Below, piece after piece: positions 44,809 to 53,330 of a stretch of 64,000 nt of DNA. The DNA is taken from positions 124,001 to 188,000 of the forward strand of contig NZ_KB891285.1 of the NCBI RefSeq assembly GCF_000373365.1, given 5' to 3'. Under the pieces are notes generated by a model, which worked only from the letters and a program-made list of their open reading frames with translations, did not search any database and was not told the DNA's origin. A program made the translations under genes and the position numbers. The DNA comes from Parafrankia discariae. GTDB lineage: Bacteria > Actinomycetota > Actinomycetes > Frankiales > Frankiaceae. Each line of letters starts with the position of its first letter. Positions within the stretch are counted from its first letter, which is position 1.

Positions 44809-45248
44809 GGCTGCTCCACCGGGCCCTCCTCCACAGCCGCGACCGCGACCGCCGCGACCGTGACCTTCGGCATCAGGCGGCCGATGTCGCCGCCGCCCAC
44901 CGCCGCGGTGACGCGGACGCGGATCGCGCCCCCGGCCCGGGTGATCTCGACGGCGGCTCCGGGTGGTGCCACACGCCGCGCCCAGGCCTGGGTGGCGGCC
45001 TCAGCCTCGCCGCGGGCGGCGGCCCGCGCGCCGAGGCGGGCGGCGTCGGCGCACCGGGTCTGCGTCGACACCGCGCCGATCATCCAGATGACCATGAACA
45101 CGACCGCGACGAGGCTCGGCAGGCCCATAGCGAGCTCCGCGGTCACCTGGCCGCCGTCCCCGCCGTCCCGGCCATGCCTGGCGTGCCGGCCGTTCCGGCG
45201 GTCCTTGCCGTTGTGTCCGGCGTGCGGCAGCCGCACCGGTGCGGGCAT
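44805..45248 (-). CDS. TadE-family pseudopilin-like protein
   Basis: This is 147 residues. A basic N-terminus (PHAGHNGKDRRNGRHARHGRDGGDGG) precedes QVTAELAMGLPSLVAVVFMVIWMIGAVSTQTRCADAARLGARAAARGE, the TadE signature with a glutamate after the processing region and one membrane helix. TadE-like minor pseudopilins assemble with Flp pili. The C-terminal half is a small beta-rich domain (AVEITRAGGAIRVRVTAAV). It sits between the DUF4244 pilin-like gene (10 bp) and the TadE-like gene (four-base overlap). Start ATG at 45248 lacks a clear ribosome site. Confidence 0.85.
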   Translation of the reverse strand: MPAPVRLPHAGHNGKDRRNGRHARHGRDGGDGGQVTAELAMGLPSLVAVVFMVIWMIGAVSTQTRCADAARLGARAAARGEAEAATQAWARRVAPPGAAVEITRAGGAIRVRVTAAVGGGDIGRLMPKVTVAAVAVAAVEEGPVEQP

Positions 45249-45258
45249 CGTGGCGGGA

Positions 45259-45549
45259 TCAGAACGTGGCGGTCAGCGCGCGTTGCACGACCGACGAGAT
45301 CAACGAGCGGGTGGCCGAGCTCGAGACGACCGCGTAGAGGACCCCCGCGAACGCGACGGCAGCCAGCGTTCCGACCGCGTACTCGGCCGTCGACATGCCC
45401 GCGTCGGTCGACCTGCGCGGTTCCGTGGGCCTGCCGGTCTCCGTCGACAGGCCCGCGTTCGGCCGGCGCGAACGGTGCCAGCGTCGGTGCCATGGCCGCG
45501 CCGAGGGCGTGGAGCGCGGCGGGCGGAGCAGTACGTACAGGAACAGCAT
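45259..45549 (-). CDS. DUF4244 pilin-like protein (Flp-type)
   Basis: This is 96 residues. A basic N-terminal half precedes DAGMSTAEYAVGTLAAVAFAGVLYAVVSSSATRSLISSVVQRALTATF, the DUF4244 signature. The AEYAVGTLAAVAFAGVLY helix with its glutamate resembles Flp pilin, so it is likely the structural subunit of the Tad apparatus. ATG at 45549 has CCGGAGG seven bases upstream; the frame extends to 45669 but without a ribosome site. A possible cleavage point is before STAEY. No prepilin peptidase gene is in the window. Confidence 0.88.
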   Translation of the reverse strand: MLFLYVLLRPPRSTPSARPWHRRWHRSRRPNAGLSTETGRPTEPRRSTDAGMSTAEYAVGTLAAVAFAGVLYAVVSSSATRSLISSVVQRALTATF

Positions 45550-45771
45550 CGTTGCCTCCGGGTTCAGGGAGAGCCGGGCCGACCTGGCCCGCACACCATC
45601 GATCGTGTCGCCGGATCGGCCGCCCCACGCCGGCGACGGGGCCGCTGTGGACAGCGAATTCCCGTCCACAGGGCCGGTCGTGAGGTGGGCCGGTCGTGAC
45701 CTGGAGCGGCCGATCCGTGGCCTGGGCCGGTCCTCCCGCGCGGTCCCGGCGTCTCGCGCGGTCCCGGTGTC

Positions 45772-47289
45772 TCAGCCCTGGGGCGTGGGCGGTGTGGTCG
45801 AGCCGAACACCTGGCCGAGATCGGGTGCCGAGCCGATGACGACCGGCACGACCCCGAGCAGCAGGAACGCGGGCAGAAAGCAGAGCCCGAGTGGCGCGAC
45901 GGCCAGGACACCCGCCCGGCGGGCGGCCGCGATGGCCGCGGCGTGGGCCTCCTGCCGGGCACGGTCCCCGATCCTGGTCAGCGTCGCGGCCAGTTTCGCC
46001 CCCGACGACTCCGTCCGGCCGATGGCGGCGGCGGTCGCCGTCACCACGCGGGTCTCCCGGCGCCGGCTCGTACCGCGACGGACGGTCGTGCGCCGGTCGT
46101 CCCGGCGCCGCCCCACCGCGCGGGACGAGCCGGCGCGGCCGGTCCCGGCGCGGGCCGCTCCCGGACGAGGGGAGCCGCCGGGGCGAGGCGCGCTGTTGGG
46201 GCGAGGCGTGCCGTTGGTGCGAGGCGCGCCGCCGGCTGCCAGGAGCCGGTCGCAGGCCTCGTCGACGGGGACGCCCCGGCGCATGGCCCGGCCGGCGGCT
46301 TTCAGCTGCGAGCCCGCCGCGCCGCCCGTCGCCACGCCGACGACCTCCAGAGCGTGCTGGGTGGTCGCACCCGACCGCAGGCACGCGGCCACGAGGTCGA
46401 GGGCGAGGGGAAGATCGGCCAGGAGTCGGCGCCGGTACTCGCGCGAGGTCGGGCCGCCCCGGCGTCGGCCGGCGGGTGGCGGGCCCGCGCATACCGGCGG
46501 CACTTGGGCCTGCACTCCGTCCGCGATGCGGCGCAGCCAGCGCAGTCCCGCGAGGTCGAGCAGGACGCCCGCGGTCAGGCAGGCCCGGCCGGCCGATCCG
46601 GTCAGCAGGACCTCCACCGGCGACGCGCCGACGAGCGCGCCCAGCGCGAGCCCGAGCAGGGGCAACCCCGCCACCAGCCGACCTGATGATCGTGGCCCGG
46701 CGAGCGCGGACGCCAGCTCGTCGGCCCGGGCCGCGTCGGCCCGGGCGGCGTCGGCGAGCATGGTCGCTACCGGGGCGAGCCGGACGCCGGCCAGCCGGCA
46801 GACCCGGTACGCCGTCGCGAGCTGGCGCAACGCGGAGGCCTCGCACCGGGCCAGCAGGCGCGCCGGATCCTCCGCGCGGGGCAGCAGCTCGCGTAGGCGC
46901 CCGAGGTCGAGCCCGCCGGTGGGCAGCCCGGCTGCGCCCGCCCGGCTCCGGCGGTCGCCGTGGCCCGCGCCGCGTCGCCGGCGGCGGTGCCGGGTCGGCA
47001 GATCGCCGACTGAGAACAGGGCGGTCCGGAGGGCCTCGTCGGGGGCCGCCCCGGCATCGAGCTCGGTCGACAGAGCGGCCAGCACGTCCTCGGCCGCGCC
47101 GCGCAGCTCCGCCTCGTACCGCTGGTCGGCCGCCCGCCGGACGGCGAGCTGCGCCGCCCGGGCGACGACGACGGCAAGACCGGCGAGCGGGCCGGCGAGA
47201 GCCGTCCCGGAGACGACCAGACCGAGCCGCGCCGCCGCGCCGGCGAACTTCGAGACGGCCGCCCGCCGCCCGCGGCCATCGGCGGTCAC
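45772..47289 (-). CDS. Fused TadB-TadC type II secretion F-domain protein
   Basis: This is 505 residues. The N-terminal half (about 1-270) is TadB-like: two helices near the N-terminus, ELRGAAEDVLAALSTELDAGAAPDEALRTA, and LVAGLPLLGLALGALVGASPVEVLL. The C-terminal half (about 295-505) is TadC-like: LLADLPLALDLVAACLRSGATTQHALEVVGVATGG and RRAGVLAVAPLGLCFLPAFLLLGVVPVVIG. Most actinobacteria encode these as two genes. A 65-residue Pro/Arg/Gly insertion (GAPRTNGTPRPNSAPRPGG) interrupts the TadC half; its DNA is repetitive near 46170-46240. Both are inner-membrane platform proteins of the Tad system. GTG at 47289 overlaps the cpaF stop by four bases. Confidence 0.83.
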   Translation of the reverse strand: MTADGRGRRAAVSKFAGAAARLGLVVSGTALAGPLAGLAVVVARAAQLAVRRAADQRYEAELRGAAEDVLAALSTELDAGAAPDEALRTALFSVGDLPTRHRRRRRGAGHGDRRSRAGAAGLPTGGLDLGRLRELLPRAEDPARLLARCEASALRQLATAYRVCRLAGVRLAPVATMLADAARADAARADELASALAGPRSSGRLVAGLPLLGLALGALVGASPVEVLLTGSAGRACLTAGVLLDLAGLRWLRRIADGVQAQVPPVCAGPPPAGRRRGGPTSREYRRRLLADLPLALDLVAACLRSGATTQHALEVVGVATGGAAGSQLKAAGRAMRRGVPVDEACDRLLAAGGAPRTNGTPRPNSAPRPGGSPRPGAARAGTGRAGSSRAVGRRRDDRRTTVRRGTSRRRETRVVTATAAAIGRTESSGAKLAATLTRIGDRARQEAHAAAIAAARRAGVLAVAPLGLCFLPAFLLLGVVPVVIGSAPDLGQVFGSTTPPTPQG

Positions 47290-48590
47290 AGCACCGCCTC
47301 CGGCACGTTCTCCGCCGCCGCGGCCTCCGCCGGTGGAGGCGCCGGCGCCTCCGCCGGTGGAGGCGCTGACACGCTCGCCGGCGGCGGCGATCCGGTGACC
47401 GGGGCCGGCCGCGGACCGCGCCGGACCGGGGCGGCCTGATCGAAGGGCCACAGCGAGACTCCACGATCGCGCAGGAGCGAGCGTAGGACGGGAAGCCCCT
47501 CACGTTCGACGCCGGCGAACGGACGCCCTCCGTAGTGGACCGGGCCGGTTCCGCCGGCCAGCGCGGGCACGATCCGCACGATCCCGTCGGCGCCGCGGCA
47601 CACCACGCCGATGCCGGTCACGCGGCGGGCGCCGTCGCCGTCGCGGCCGAGATGGACGGCGACGTGCACGGCCGCGGCCAGGTGGCTGTGCAGCGCGGCG
47701 CGCGGCAGGCCGGCGAGCGCCCCGAGGGCCTCGAACCGGGCGGGCACCGTCTCGGCTGTGTTGGCGTGGACCGTACCCATCCCGCCCTCGTGACCGGTGT
47801 TCATCGCCATCAGGAGGTCGAGCACTTCCGGCCCCCGCACCTCGCCGACGACCAGCCGGTCCGGGCGCATCCGGAGCGCCTGCCGGACGAGTTCACGCTG
47901 GGTGATCTCGCCCGCGCCCTCGATGTTGGGCGGGCGCGCCTCCATCCGCACCAGGTTGACCCGGGTGAGGACGAGCTCGGCGGTGTCCTCGATCAGCACG
48001 ACCCGTTCGTTCGCCGGGACGGCGTCGAGGAGCGCGGCGAGCAGGGTGGTCTTCCCGGTGCCGGTCCCGCCGCTGATCACGGCCGTCAACCTGGCGGCGA
48101 GGACGGCGCGCAGCACGACCGTCTCGGACGGCCCGATCGTGCCCAGCGCGGCGAGCTCGTCCAGAGTGAACGGCCGGGGCCGCGGCCGGCGTAGCGAGAG
48201 GCACGTCCCGCCGAGCGCGGGTGGGGAGAGAACCGCGTGCAACCGGATCCCGTCGGGCAGGCGGACGTCGACGTACGGCATCGCCGTGTCCAGGCGCCGG
48301 CCGCCGCTGCCGGCGAGCCGAACGGCGAGCGCGCGGACGGCGGCGTCGTCGGGGAAGCGCACGGCCGTGGGCCGCAGGCGGCCGGCCCGCTCGATCCAGA
48401 CCTGATCCGGGCTGTTGACCAGGACGTCGGTCACCTCCGGGTCCCGCAGCAGGACGGCGAGCGGCCCGAGCCGTTGCTCGCCGCCCGCGGCCGCGCCGGA
48501 GGTCCTCGGGTCGGCGTCGGGTTCGCCGCCCCGGCCAGGACCGCCGCCGGTGATCCGACCGGGCTCCGCCGCCCCGGCCACCCCGGTCAT
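47286..48590 (-). CDS. cpaF: CpaF/TadA-type secretion ATPase
   Basis: This is a 434-residue type II/IV secretion ATPase that powers the Tad apparatus from the cytosolic face. The N-terminal domain contains VTDVLVNSPDQVWIERAGRL. The P-loop is ISGGTGTGKTTLL; the Asp box is VVLIEDTAELVL, Walker B RPDRLVVGEVRGPEVLDLLMAMNTGHEGGMGTVHANT includes the His box. All catalytic motifs are intact. The C-terminus is a Pro/Ala-rich tail of about 40 residues. It overlaps ssd upstream (ATGA at 48587-48590) and tadBC downstream, so the operon is translationally coupled. Confidence 0.93.
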   Translation of the reverse strand: MTGVAGAAEPGRITGGGPGRGGEPDADPRTSGAAAGGEQRLGPLAVLLRDPEVTDVLVNSPDQVWIERAGRLRPTAVRFPDDAAVRALAVRLAGSGGRRLDTAMPYVDVRLPDGIRLHAVLSPPALGGTCLSLRRPRPRPFTLDELAALGTIGPSETVVLRAVLAARLTAVISGGTGTGKTTLLAALLDAVPANERVVLIEDTAELVLTRVNLVRMEARPPNIEGAGEITQRELVRQALRMRPDRLVVGEVRGPEVLDLLMAMNTGHEGGMGTVHANTAETVPARFEALGALAGLPRAALHSHLAAAVHVAVHLGRDGDGARRVTGIGVVCRGADGIVRIVPALAGGTGPVHYGGRPFAGVEREGLPVLRSLLRDRGVSLWPFDQAAPVRRGPRPAPVTGSPPPASVSAPPPAEAPAPPPAEAAAAENVPEAVL

Positions 48591-50215
48591 CGGCGTGCTC
48601 CGCCGTCCAGCCCGAGCTCCGCGATGAAGAGGTCACTGAACTTGATGATCGATGCCCCGACTCGGGACTCCGAGCCGGTCGCCGCGTTGCCGTCGGCGTC
48701 CCGATCGGTGGTCCTGTCCGTGGCATCTGAGCGCGGCTTGCCCGAAGTGCGACCTGTGGTCGGACGGTCTCCCCTGCCGCCCGCCGCCTGCGGCCGGCCC
48801 GGGGCGGCGAGCAGGGTGGGGCTCGCTCCGGGCTCGTCGTGGATCACCCCGGCCAGCGGGAGACCCAGCCTGGCCGCGACCGCGCCGGCCGTCGCCGAGC
48901 GCCCGGACGGGTCCGTCCCCCGGGTCGTCGCCGGGCCGCCGCGGCCGCCGGAACCTGGCGGTGGCAGCCGGACGACCAGCCTGACGTCGGAGCAGGTGCG
49001 AGCGGCGTGCGCGACCACCCGGGCCGCCGCGGCGGTCGCCCACGGCTGCGTCGTCACGACGACGAGCACCGTCTCGCAGAGGAACAGGCCGACGTCGCAG
49101 GCCGGGTCGGCCGAGCGGGGGAGGTCCGCGACGATCAGGTCGGCGCTCCCGCAGGCCGTGGCGAACAGGGCGCCGACCGCCGCGGGCGGCAGCACCGGGA
49201 TCGTCGCGCGGTCCCAGGAGAGCACGGGCAGGTCGCCGCCGGTCATGGTCGGCCCCGCGAGCAGCCAGTCCAGGAAGCTCCCCTCCTCCTCGTGGGCGAA
49301 GGGCTCCTCGCGTGAGCCCCCGCCGCCCGCCATGCCGCCACCGGTGGCGCGGCCGTGCGTCCCGCCGGGAACCGCCGGGCCGGGCCGGTGCCGCCGTGAC
49401 CACCCGCCCGGCGGCACCGGACGCTCGCCGCGGTGCGCCCCGTGGCGGGCGGTGGTGAGCGGGCCGCTGCCGCTCTCCGGCGACGGGCCCGCCGCCCGAG
49501 GGCCCGCCGGTGACGGGCCCGCCGCCGGCCTGGAACCCGGTGCCGCGGTCGTCGGCGCTTCGCCGACCGGTGCGCCGGCCGCCGCCGGCCCGCGGACCGG
49601 TGCGCCGGACGTCGGCGCCTCGGACGTCGGAGCGTCGGCCGGTCGCGGGTACCCGGGTGGCCCGTCGGCGTCGGAGGCGTTGTCGCCCACCGCGATGCCG
49701 CCGAACGGGTCGACCTCCAGCAGCACCGAACGGACGCCGCGCCGCAGCCCCGCGCGGGCGAGGGCCACCGCGAGGGTCGTCGAGCCGACCCCGCCCCGGC
49801 CACCGAGGACGCCCACCGTCCGCGACCGTCGCCGCGCCGCGTCGGCCGCTCGCGAGAAGAGGTTGACCAGCCAGGTCTCGGCCTCGGGCAAAAAGATGAC
49901 GTGCTCGGCGTTGATCAGCAGGGCCAGGTTCCAGGTGCGGTGATCGTCGACGTCGGCGCCGACGAGAACGATGTCGGACCGTTCCGGCAGGCCCGCGGCG
50001 ACGCAGGCGGCGGCGCGGTCGGCGCCGACGACGACGAGCGGCGCGCTCGCCCAGTACCGGCTCGCGGCCCGGGCCGTCGGCGCGACCGTGACGGCCGATC
50101 CCGCCGCGGCCGCGAGCCGGAGCAGGTCGTCCAGCAGGTCGGGCGCGTCGGTGACGACGAGGGGCCGTTGGCGACGGCTGTCGTCGACTGATGTCAGGGG
50201 CTTCGCGGGAGTCAT
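48587..50215 (-). CDS. ssd: Septum-site-determining Ssd / CpaE-like protein
   Basis: This is 542 residues, the MinD/ParA-fold protein that leads actinobacterial Tad-type loci (TIGR03815). The N-terminal receiver-like part (about 18-125) ends NLFSRAADAARRRSRTVGVLGG. The P-loop is GGRGGVGSTTLAVALA (about 139-154), lacking the lysine of functional Walker A motifs. A 150-residue Pro/Ala/Gly insertion (about 180-325) separates this from LLAGPTMTGGDLPVLSWDR. Then ADLIVADLPRS and later VILVV-like strands complete the fold. In mycobacteria Ssd overproduction inhibits septation; a role in locating the Tad machinery is likely. ATG at 50215. Confidence 0.87.
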   Translation of the reverse strand: MTPAKPLTSVDDSRRQRPLVVTDAPDLLDDLLRLAAAAGSAVTVAPTARAASRYWASAPLVVVGADRAAACVAAGLPERSDIVLVGADVDDHRTWNLALLINAEHVIFLPEAETWLVNLFSRAADAARRRSRTVGVLGGRGGVGSTTLAVALARAGLRRGVRSVLLEVDPFGGIAVGDNASDADGPPGYPRPADAPTSEAPTSGAPVRGPAAAGAPVGEAPTTAAPGSRPAAGPSPAGPRAAGPSPESGSGPLTTARHGAHRGERPVPPGGWSRRHRPGPAVPGGTHGRATGGGMAGGGGSREEPFAHEEEGSFLDWLLAGPTMTGGDLPVLSWDRATIPVLPPAAVGALFATACGSADLIVADLPRSADPACDVGLFLCETVLVVVTTQPWATAAAARVVAHAARTCSDVRLVVRLPPPGSGGRGGPATTRGTDPSGRSATAGAVAARLGLPLAGVIHDEPGASPTLLAAPGRPQAAGGRGDRPTTGRTSGKPRSDATDRTTDRDADGNAATGSESRVGASIIKFSDLFIAELGLDGGARR

Positions 50216-50376
50216 GGCGGGGCCCGTCCCTTCGGCGCGGGTGGCTGTGTGCGGCCACCATGCGTCGGGCGCCCCGCCCTGAGTGGATCTTCAGTGTCGG
50301 CGCCGTCGTGCTATAAGAATCGTTTCGAGTGGAGGTCGCCTTCGCCAGGCGCCCTGCCGGGCTGGGTCGGGCTGGG

Positions 50377-51396
50377 TCAGCCTCGGGAGAGGGCCTCGCA
50401 CACCGCGAGCGACTCCCGCGCCGCCAGCTCCAGCGCCCTGGCACAGTGCCGCACCCAGACCCCGACGCCCTCGGCGCCACCCGCGATGTACGCGGCGAGC
50501 GCGGCGCGGTAGTCCGGCTCCGCACCCGCACCCGCACCCGCACCCGCACCCGCACCCGCACCCGCGTCGGCGCCCGCACCCGCGTCGGCGCCCGCGCGGT
50601 CCAGCTCGAGGTGGCCGACGTCCGTCGCGACGAGCGCCTTGGGGTCGAGCCCGCGGCTGACCAGGACGAGGCGCGCGGCGGCGCGGGCGATGATCCCATC
50701 GAGCGCGCCGAACGGGCGGATCGCGAGCAGCTCACCGTGCGTGATCGCCGCGACCACGATCGCGGGAGCCCTGGTCGGCACGGTCAACACCGCGGTGAGC
50801 CCGTCCAGGCGCTGGGACATCTCCGCGGCCGGAACCGCCGGAACCGCCGGCACGGCCGGAGACCCCGCGACGGCCGCCGGGCCGGCCCCGGTGCCGCCGG
50901 CCGGCGGCCATGCGATGTCCGTCGCGGCGTCCGTTCGTGGCCGGCCGAGCACGTCGTCGGGAAGCAGCCCGCGCCCGGCGAGGAGGTGCATGCGCGCCAG
51001 CGCCTGGCGTGGTGCGCGCTCCCAGGCGGAGGAGAGCGTGCCCAGCTCCGCGTAGAGGCGTACCGCGCCCAGGGTCACGGCCAGTGAACGTTCCCACGGG
51101 TCGGCCGACTGGCCGGCCGACACGGCGGGACGGTCGTCGTCCCGGCCGGTCTCGCCCAGCCGGGCCCGCAGCGCGTCCAGCGCGATGTCGTGGCCCTCCA
51201 GCGCGGCCGAGGCGCGGGCCGCCCGCAGCGACGCCTCGGCGGTCACCTCGGCACTCTGGCGCCGCAGGACGCGATGCCGCAGGAGCGCGTCGACGGCCGC
51301 GCGGGCCGCCGTCGCGGCCTCGTCGACACCGGGAATCGCCGCAACCTGGCTCAATGGGTCGGTTCCGACGACTGATACCGACGAACGTGCTGTCAC
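50377..51396 (-). CDS. Fic-fold protein without the catalytic motif
   Basis: This is 339 residues, mostly helical. The N-terminal half contains VTAEASLRAARASAALEGHDIALDALRARLGE, which resembles the inhibitory and helical part of Fic proteins. Later ITHGELLAIRPFGALDGIIARAAARLVLVSRGLD aligns with the Fic core where HPFxDGNGRxxR is expected; here the catalytic His and the GNGR are absent. It therefore should not transfer AMP. A repeat of Ala-Gly and Ala-Asp units (about 268-292) is encoded by a 6-bp DNA repeat. It lies 161 bp upstream of ssd on the same strand and ends the region beside the secretion locus. The role is unknown. Confidence 0.65.
   Translation of the reverse strand: MTARSSVSVVGTDPLSQVAAIPGVDEAATAARAAVDALLRHRVLRRQSAEVTAEASLRAARASAALEGHDIALDALRARLGETGRDDDRPAVSAGQSADPWERSLAVTLGAVRLYAELGTLSSAWERAPRQALARMHLLAGRGLLPDDVLGRPRTDAATDIAWPPAGGTGAGPAAVAGSPAVPAVPAVPAAEMSQRLDGLTAVLTVPTRAPAIVVAAITHGELLAIRPFGALDGIIARAAARLVLVSRGLDPKALVATDVGHLELDRAGADAGAGADAGAGAGAGAGAGAGAEPDYRAALAAYIAGGAEGVGVWVRHCARALELAARESLAVCEALSRG
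50521..50600. repeat. 6-bp and 18-bp tandem repeats in the Fic-like gene
   Basis: CGCACC is repeated about seven times from 50521 to 50562, then CGCGTCGGCGCCCGCACC-type units follow twice. The period keeps the frame and encodes Gly-Ala and Asp-Ala runs. Confidence 0.85.
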
Positions 51397-51690
51397 CCCG
51401 CAGACGCTACCCCGGTCGGGTTCGCCGGCACCGGCCCACCATGTGCGCGCGGGACGCCGCGTCGTCCGCCATCAGGTGTGCCCGGCGGCGTGAAGTGGGT
51501 GAATCGTCCTCCGGATCACATCGCTCCTTCGGGTTGTTGCCCCCCGTGGTCCGCAACGAACGGTCACACTGCAGGCAGGGCATCCGGACGGGTCGGCCGC
51601 GTGACGGCGGCCGTGCGCGCTCCCGGGAGGGCATCGGTCGGCGGACCTGACCACAGGGCCCGCGCACCGACTTCGAGAGGGAGGGCCAGT

Positions 51691-52197
51691 GTGCCGATGA
51701 CGACCGACAACTCGCGAGCGGGGCGGGAACCGACGCTGGGGGAGCTGGTCGCGCTCGCGACCCGGGACATGTCGTTGCTGATCCGCCAGGAGATCGAGCT
51801 CGCCAAGGCGGAGCTCGCGCGGCAGGCGGTGTCGGCCGGGCTCGGCATCGGGTTCCTCGCCGCGGCGGCCGGCCTCGGCCTGGGCGCGTTCATCGCCGGC
51901 ACGGTGTTCCTGGGCGAGCTGTTCACCTGGGCGGGCCTGGAACGCTTCTGGGCGTACCTGTTGACGGCGGTGCTCTACCTCGCCGTGGCCGGCCTGCTCG
52001 TGATCTTCGCCGTGACCAGGTTCAAGCGTCTCGCGCCGCCCGAACGGACCATCCAGACCGTCCGCGACGACATCGCCTGGCTGCGCAATCCGACAAACGG
52101 ATCCAACGGCTCGGCGCGGGCGCGCCCGAAGCCGGGAGGCACCGGGACGACGCCGGCGCCGACGGCACACCTGGAGGACGGCCCCGGCCTCCACTGA
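51691..52197 (+). CDS. Holin-like membrane protein (DUF1469 family)
   Basis: This is 168 residues. Conserved PTLGELVALATRDMSLLIRQEIELAKAELARQAVSAG (about 15-50) is the DUF1469/putative actinobacterial holin signature. Two membrane helices follow (GIGFLAAAAGLGLGAFIAGTVFLG and YLLTAVLYLAVAGLLVIFAVTRF). The last 60 residues are cytosolic (ERTIQTVRDDIAWLRN) with a Gly/Thr/Pro tail. No phage gene is nearby, so a phage-lysis role is unlikely; it is probably a cell-envelope protein. GTG at 51691 lies five bases after GAGGG; ATG at 51697 is also possible. It precedes the epoxide-hydrolase-like gene by 89 bp on the same strand, as in mycobacteria. Confidence 0.82.
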   Translation: MPMTTDNSRAGREPTLGELVALATRDMSLLIRQEIELAKAELARQAVSAGLGIGFLAAAAGLGLGAFIAGTVFLGELFTWAGLERFWAYLLTAVLYLAVAGLLVIFAVTRFKRLAPPERTIQTVRDDIAWLRNPTNGSNGSARARPKPGGTGTTPAPTAHLEDGPGLH

Positions 52198-52286
52198 GAC
52201 CGCCCAGGTCGCGGCGGCCCGGCGATCCGGGTGACCCGCGCGACCGCTGGTCGGCCCGGCCGCGGGATCTGCCATCCTGACAGGCG

Positions 52287-53321
52287 ATGGAGGATGCCAC
52301 ACCCGAGTCCGCCACGGTTCTCGTCGACGGGCCGTGGCGCCACCGCGACATATCGACCAACGGGACCCGCCTGCACGTCGCCGAGGCCGGCGCGGGGCCG
52401 CTGGTTCTCCTCCTGCATGGCTTCCCGCAGTTCTGGTGGACGTGGCGCAGCCAGCTCCGGGACCTCCCGCCGGCCGGCTACCGGGTGGTCGCCGCGGACC
52501 TGCGCGGGTACGGCGCCAGCGACAAGCCGCCGAGAGGCTACGACGCGTTCACGCTGGCCGACGACGTCGCCGGCCTGGTGCGGGCCCTCGGTGAGCGGGA
52601 CGCGGTGATCGTCGGGCACGACTGGGGCGGCCTGCTCGGCTGGACGACAGCGGTCCGCCGCCCGCGGGTGGTGCGCGCGCTGGCCGTGATCGGCATGCCC
52701 CATCCGCTGCGGATCCGCCGCCAGATCGCCGTGGACCCCCGCGGGCAGGGCCTGGCCAGCCGCCATCTGGCCGCCTACCAGCTGCCGTGGCGGCCTGAGC
52801 GTCGCCTCGTCGCCGACGGGGCGGCGTATGTCGGCGAGCTGCTGAGGTACTGGGGCGGACCGGGCTACCCGACACCGGAGACCGAGGCCCGCTACCGCCG
52901 CGCGATGCGGATTCCCGGCGTCGCGCACAGCTCCCTGGAGTACCACCGCTGGGCCGTGCGCTCGCTGTTCCGTCCCGACGGGGCGCGTTTCGCCGAGTTG
53001 CTCCGGACTCCGGTGCGGGTGCCGACGCTGCAACTGCACGGACGTCTCGACCGCTGTTTCCTGCCGTCCACGGCGGCCGGGTCGGATCGCCACGTGGCCG
53101 CCGACTACTCCTGGCGGCTGTACGACGGACTGGGCCACTTCCCGCACGAGGAGGACCCCGACACCGTCACCCGCGACCTGATCGCCTGGCTGGCCGAGAT
53201 CACGCCCGACCGGGCCCCCACCGCCGAAGCCACGCCCGAGCCCGCACCGGACGCCGAGCCCGAGCCGGCACCGGACGCCGGACCGGCACCAGACGCCCGA
53301 TCGGAGTCCGGGCGGCGGTGA
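52287..53321 (+). CDS. Alpha/beta hydrolase, epoxide-hydrolase (EphE) type
   Basis: This is 344 residues. The oxyanion motif is LLLHGFPQFWWTWRSQL, the nucleophile elbow VIVGHDWGGLLGW with Asp, and the catalytic His is in DGLGHFPHEEDP. The Asp nucleophile and HGFP pattern place it with epoxide hydrolases and haloalkane dehalogenases. The cap domain contains the expected tyrosine region. A 40-residue C-terminal tail of AP/EP repeats (APDAEPEPAPDAG) is disordered. ATG at 52287. It is convergent with marP (9-bp gap), exactly the EphE-MarP order of mycobacteria. Confidence 0.88.
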   Translation: MEDATPESATVLVDGPWRHRDISTNGTRLHVAEAGAGPLVLLLHGFPQFWWTWRSQLRDLPPAGYRVVAADLRGYGASDKPPRGYDAFTLADDVAGLVRALGERDAVIVGHDWGGLLGWTTAVRRPRVVRALAVIGMPHPLRIRRQIAVDPRGQGLASRHLAAYQLPWRPERRLVADGAAYVGELLRYWGGPGYPTPETEARYRRAMRIPGVAHSSLEYHRWAVRSLFRPDGARFAELLRTPVRVPTLQLHGRLDRCFLPSTAAGSDRHVAADYSWRLYDGLGHFPHEEDPDTVTRDLIAWLAEITPDRAPTAEATPEPAPDAEPEPAPDAGPAPDARSESGRR

Positions 53322-53330
53322 CCCCGCTCG

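Noticed and set aside
51691-52197. Holin-like annotation as evidence for prophage
   Set aside because: No phage gene is nearby and the same gene sits beside EphE in mycobacteria, so it is a chromosomal membrane protein.
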